Shown here piece after piece: positions 19,893 to 23,049 of a stretch of 23,049 nt of DNA. Position 1 is the first letter of the stretch; each line of letters starts with the position of its first letter. Both the position numbers and the translations under genes were made by a program. The notes under the pieces were generated by a model. The model did not search any database. It had not been told where the DNA came from and saw nothing but the letters and a program-made list of their open reading frames with translations. Source of the DNA: CAVAWX01 sp963592385. GTDB lineage: Bacteria > Actinomycetota > Coriobacteriia > Coriobacteriales > QAMH01. The stretch spans positions 1 through 23,049 of the forward strand of contig CAVAWX010000025.1 of the NCBI GenBank assembly GCA_963592385.1, read 5' to 3'.

Positions 19893-22800
19893 CTCGCCTT
19901 CTTCACGGTCGTCTTCTGCAGCACGAACATGTCGCTTGCGCTCGTCATCCAGTTCACGTGCTTCACGCCCACTACGACCGCTTCCCGCTTCGATGCGTCG
20001 TAGTGCTGCTTTTCCTTCGTGAACGCCTTGTTCTTGTTCGTCGCCTTCGCTGTCTCGAAGCTGTCGAAATACCAGTCGTTGTTGTCGTAGAAGAATTTTT
20101 CGGTGTTGTCGAAGCGCTCCGAGGTGACGAGGTACTTCGCCGTCGTCAGCCCGACGTCTTCAAGCTCGGCCTTCAGCGTCGTGCCGTCGGCCAGCCTGGA
20201 GAGCATGGCGTTGGCCTGCGCGGTGTTGAAATACGAGCTGTCCCAGGATGTGGCCGGCTTGAAGTGCAAGTGCTCGTCCACTACATGGCGCTCGTTGAGC
20301 AGATCATATGTGTAGGCCCTAAACGGCGAGGCAAGATGCGCCTTCACGCTCTTTTTCCACCAGCTGCCCGTGTAGGAGACGAATCCCTTGTCCCACTTGT
20401 CGGCCGTGTCGCTGCCTCGCAGGCCGCGCGCCCAGGTGCCCGTCGTGTTGCAGTAGAGGACAAGCGGCCCGGACCCGGTGTTCGCCGCTTTCAAAGCCGC
20501 GACCATATCCCTCGTCCCCTCGACCCTCGCGAGCGCCTCCGCCTTTTCCTGCGGGTCGTCGACGAAGGTGTTGATCTCGTCGATCCAATCTTGGAACCTG
20601 TAGTCGTCGTACCTGGAGTACTCGTACAGGGTGCCCCAACCGCCACCCGAGCGGGCGCAGCCGATGTCTATCTTGTGCCGCTCGTTGACGATGGCGTTCA
20701 CCTCCTTGCTCTGCGCGTCCAGCTCGTCGAGGTACGAGCGCTTGCTGCCCAGGCTGCCGGCCGTGCCCGCCTCGGCGGCTTCGGTCTGCGCGCCGTAGGC
20801 CAGCCGCAGGACATAGGCCGCGTTGGTCCACACGCAGGCGAGCGACCCACGGAAGCTCTGGCGGTACCTGTAGGTCTGTGTGCCCCAGTTGTACGACAGC
20901 GCCATCATCTCGTCGTAGACCGCGACCAGGTCGTGGCTGGTCGCCGAGTCCGCCTTGCAGATGATCGTGTACAGCTCGCCCATGTTGGTGGCCAGCTCGT
21001 CGAGCGTGGCCTTCTCCTTCACTGCGAAATCCGAGAGCTTTTGCGCGCGCCGCGAGCCGTCCGTGTCCTCGCAGATGGCCTCCACCTCGTCTTTGAGCAG
21101 CGTGTACTGCGTGCGTATGCGCGCGACGACGCGCTCGGCGTCGGTGACGAGCGCGGCTTTCTGCCCGGCGCGCACCGTGGTGGACAGCGCCTTCATCTCG
21201 TAGCTCAGGTCGGTCACCTGGTCGTGGATCTGGACGACTTCGGAGAAGATCTCGTTGTTGCTGACCTCGTAGAGCGAGGAGCTGTGGTCCGCGGCGGTCA
21301 CGCTCGTGTAGAACTGCTTCCATCCGTATTCTGCCAGGGCGAAAAGCGCCTTTTTGCCCAGCGCGCCCGCGATGTTTGGCAGCATGAGGTCGTCGACCAG
21401 GTCGTCGAGGAACTCGCGCGACTCTTCGCCCGACCCCACGAGGGCCGCGGCCTGCAGCGTCTCGGCGTCGCGTCCCAGCACGTCGCGTGCACCGCTCGCG
21501 GACACGGCTATCGTGGCGCCTGCGGGCGCGTCGGCGGATTTCAGCACGATGGAGTAGCTGCCGTCGCTGCCTGACGCCACCGACGTGGGGGAGACCTCGC
21601 TGCCGTTCACCTCGACTTTCACGTTGCCTGCGGACAGCTCGCCTGTGGCGTCGCGCAGCGCGGCGGTGAAGGTGGTCGTGCCGGCCGCCTCGTCGGCGTA
21701 GTCGTAGGCGAGGTCCAGCCAGGCATCCGGCACGGCGATGGCGCAGGCCACGTCGCCTTGCGTCTCGTTGGCGTCGGCTTTCAGGGTGAGCGTGGCGCCG
21801 TCGAGGGCCGCGGTGTCGCCGTCGTGCGGCAGGGCGATCTCGACGGACAGCTCGCGTTCGCTTTTGAAGCTCGCGGCCGACAGCGTGCAGCCTTCGGCGC
21901 CTTCCAGGGTGAAGCTGCCGGTGCCGATCGTGGTGCTCAAGACGAAGTCGCTGGCCTGGATCGTCGCGGTGAACTTCGCGCCGTCGAGCTTCGAGTTGGT
22001 GAAATCGACGCTCAGGGCGGGGTTGGCGAAGACGGCGGAGACCTCGTAGCCGGTCGCCGCAGCGTCGCCCTCGCCCGCGTTCGCGTCGGCGCCCGTGTCC
22101 GTTGTGGTGCCGCCTTCGCCCGCGTCCTCGGCGCTCGCGCCCGCAGCCGCGTCCTCGGCGGCTTCCTTTTCCTCGTAGGGCTTCAGGTCCTCCTCGGAGG
22201 CGACCTTGCCGTTTTCTATCTCGCCGAGCAGCGAGGCCACTTCCTCGGGCGTGTCGGCCACGGACTCGTTCGTCGAGATGCTCGTGGCTTCCTCGTCTTT
22301 GTTCACGACCACGGCGTCCTCGGGCCACACGACGCCCTTGTCGGTGTTGACCTCGTCGGCGCTCATCATCTCGTCTTTGCTCGGGGTGGCGGCGTTCGTG
22401 CCGCTGCTGCCGCCGTCCGCCTCGGTGCTGTTCGCCGTGCTCGTGCTCGCGCTGTCTGTGCCGCTGCTGCCGTCGCCTTCCGCGCCCGTCACGCACTCCG
22501 CCGCCAGCGTCACGCTCGCAAGCGAGGCGCCGTTGTTGGCCAGCCCCTCGGGGCGGCTCGCCCGCACGGCCAGCGTCACGTCGTCGGACCTTTCGGCCGC
22601 GTCCACCTTCCAGCCGTCCAGCCCGCCGCCGAGCGCCACCGCCTCGGCGCCGACCGCGTCGGCAAGTTTGCCTTTTTCCAGTACGACCTTGAAGGAGAGC
22701 GTGTCGGTGTTGGAGGGGATGTAGGGCACGTCGAGGTCGAGCACGTCGGAGCCGTCGTCGAAGTTCTCCCAGCGGTAGGTTTCGCCGCTCGTCTGCGTCG

Positions 22801-22894
22801 TGTTCGTGTTCGCCTGCTGGCAGGCGGCAAGCGGCACGGAAAACGAGACGGCCAAAATCGCGGCGAGGGTGGTCTGGAGGGTCTTCTTCCACAT
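19889..22894 (-). CDS. Large surface lipoprotein, unknown function, 1001 aa
   Basis: The start is the ATG at 22894 after AGAGAGG; a longer reading upstream lacks a signal. Residues 1-25 are a lipoprotein signal peptide: Trp-Lys-Lys, a hydrophobic core, and the lipobox Leu-Ala-Ala-Cys with Cys25 as the lipid-bearing residue. Residues about 130-275 are low-complexity, first Ser/Thr/Gly-rich, then Ala/Glu/Asp-rich, and probably form a cell-wall spacer. Several beta-rich stretches of Ig-like look follow (including Val-Lys-Val-Glu-Val-Asn-Gly-Ser-Glu-Val). The C-terminal half is mainly helical and rich in Trp and Tyr. I recognise no catalytic motif. The gene overlaps the C11 protease behind it, so it may be the protease's partner or substrate. 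Confidence 0.8.
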   Translation of the reverse strand: MWKKTLQTTLAAILAVSFSVPLAACQQANTNTTQTSGETYRWENFDDGSDVLDLDVPYIPSNTDTLSFKVVLEKGKLADAVGAEAVALGGGLDGWKVDAAERSDDVTLAVRASRPEGLANNGASLASVTLAAECVTGAEGDGSSGTDSASTSTANSTEADGGSSGTNAATPSKDEMMSADEVNTDKGVVWPEDAVVVNKDEEATSISTNESVADTPEEVASLLGEIENGKVASEEDLKPYEEKEAAEDAAAGASAEDAGEGGTTTDTGADANAGEGDAAATGYEVSAVFANPALSVDFTNSKLDGAKFTATIQASDFVLSTTIGTGSFTLEGAEGCTLSAASFKSERELSVEIALPHDGDTAALDGATLTLKADANETQGDVACAIAVPDAWLDLAYDYADEAAGTTTFTAALRDATGELSAGNVKVEVNGSEVSPTSVASGSDGSYSIVLKSADAPAGATIAVSASGARDVLGRDAETLQAAALVGSGEESREFLDDLVDDLMLPNIAGALGKKALFALAEYGWKQFYTSVTAADHSSSLYEVSNNEIFSEVVQIHDQVTDLSYEMKALSTTVRAGQKAALVTDAERVVARIRTQYTLLKDEVEAICEDTDGSRRAQKLSDFAVKEKATLDELATNMGELYTIICKADSATSHDLVAVYDEMMALSYNWGTQTYRYRQSFRGSLACVWTNAAYVLRLAYGAQTEAAEAGTAGSLGSKRSYLDELDAQSKEVNAIVNERHKIDIGCARSGGGWGTLYEYSRYDDYRFQDWIDEINTFVDDPQEKAEALARVEGTRDMVAALKAANTGSGPLVLYCNTTGTWARGLRGSDTADKWDKGFVSYTGSWWKKSVKAHLASPFRAYTYDLLNERHVVDEHLHFKPATSWDSSYFNTAQANAMLSRLADGTTLKAELEDVGLTTAKYLVTSERFDNTEKFFYDNNDWYFDSFETAKATNKNKAFTKEKQHYDASKREAVVVGVKHVNWMTSASDMFVLQKTTVKKAS

Positions 22895-22920
22895 GGCGGC
22901 ACCTCTCTTCGACGGTGAAA

Positions 22921-22934
22921 GCGCCTTCGGGCGC
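22921..22934. other. Short GC hairpin upstream of the lipoprotein gene
   Basis: GCGCC, TTCG, GGCGC forms a 5-bp stem with a UUCG loop on the plus strand (CGAA loop on the minus strand). It lies 27 nt before the lipoprotein's ATG, within its likely leader. No T-run is present. The remaining bases to 23049 show no gene. Confidence 0.4.
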
Positions 22935-23049
22935 GTCTGCTGCAAGTGTAGCAAGCGCACGCCCGTTTCCGCCCCCGCACCCGCCGTGTCTTCGCCGCGC
23001 GGGCACCTGCCACCGCCCGAACGTCCGCGCCTGTGGAATCGGCGTGGAC

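Noticed and set aside
20319..23006. A second 895-codon minus-strand frame overlapping the lipoprotein
   Set aside because: It is almost entirely Arg, Gly, Ala and His, lacks a signal peptide and is out of frame with the lipoprotein that has a clean lipobox.

Overview
The window is high-GC DNA with GC-rich third codon positions. Its gene content fits an anaerobic gut actinobacterium of the Eggerthellaceae (Eggerthella, Gordonibacter, Adlercreutzia or Slackia type). The main pointers are an MFS-LuxR membrane regulator, a molybdopterin enzyme of the catechol-dehydroxylase type and a peptidase C11 protein. The genus is an inference; no rRNA or tRNA gene is present to settle it.

Left block (1-4320, minus strand). 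A two-membrane-segment protein, a 12-segment MFS-LuxR regulator and the chaperone HtpG follow one another with 6-nt gaps. An aldo/keto-reductase-like gene that has lost two expected catalytic residues then runs off the left edge.

Central block (4385-10983, plus strand). An AT-rich divergent control region leads into two small Cys-rich proteins (109 and 85 aa). Next comes a long leader with a nested hairpin, then the core operon: a 788-aa bis-MGD molybdenum oxidoreductase without a Tat signal, a 136-aa two-cluster ferredoxin subunit, a 69-aa zinc-ribbon protein and an aromatic-acid-type MFS transporter. A terminator follows, then a repeat-rich spacer and a zinc-ribbon protein with a membrane anchor. 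My reading is import of an aromatic (probably catecholic) compound by the transporter and its reductive dehydroxylation in the cytoplasm by the Mo enzyme, with electrons from the ferredoxin subunit. The divergent MFS-LuxR protein is the likely sensor. The four small Cys-rich proteins around this core are the least explained part.

Right-centre block (11141-15437, minus strand). A 108-aa hypothetical protein is followed by two consecutive trigger-factor-like chaperones. One of them lacks the PPIase domain, and the other lacks the ribosome-docking signature. A methyltransferase-RimI fusion comes after them. A compact Phd/RelE-type toxin-antitoxin pair (15582-16180, plus) separates this block from the last one.

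Right block (16211-22894, minus strand). A 1001-aa lipoprotein of unknown function overlaps a clostripain-family (C11) protease whose N-terminal segment contains a 29-base assembly gap. A repeat-filled spacer and an OFA-type MFS transporter complete the block.

Two features run across genes. A GTATGA / GAGTACTA motif set recurs in three AT-rich intergenic islands. A GC-rich repeat with core GGGTGAAGCGGG fills two spacers and also appears inside coding tails and linkers.
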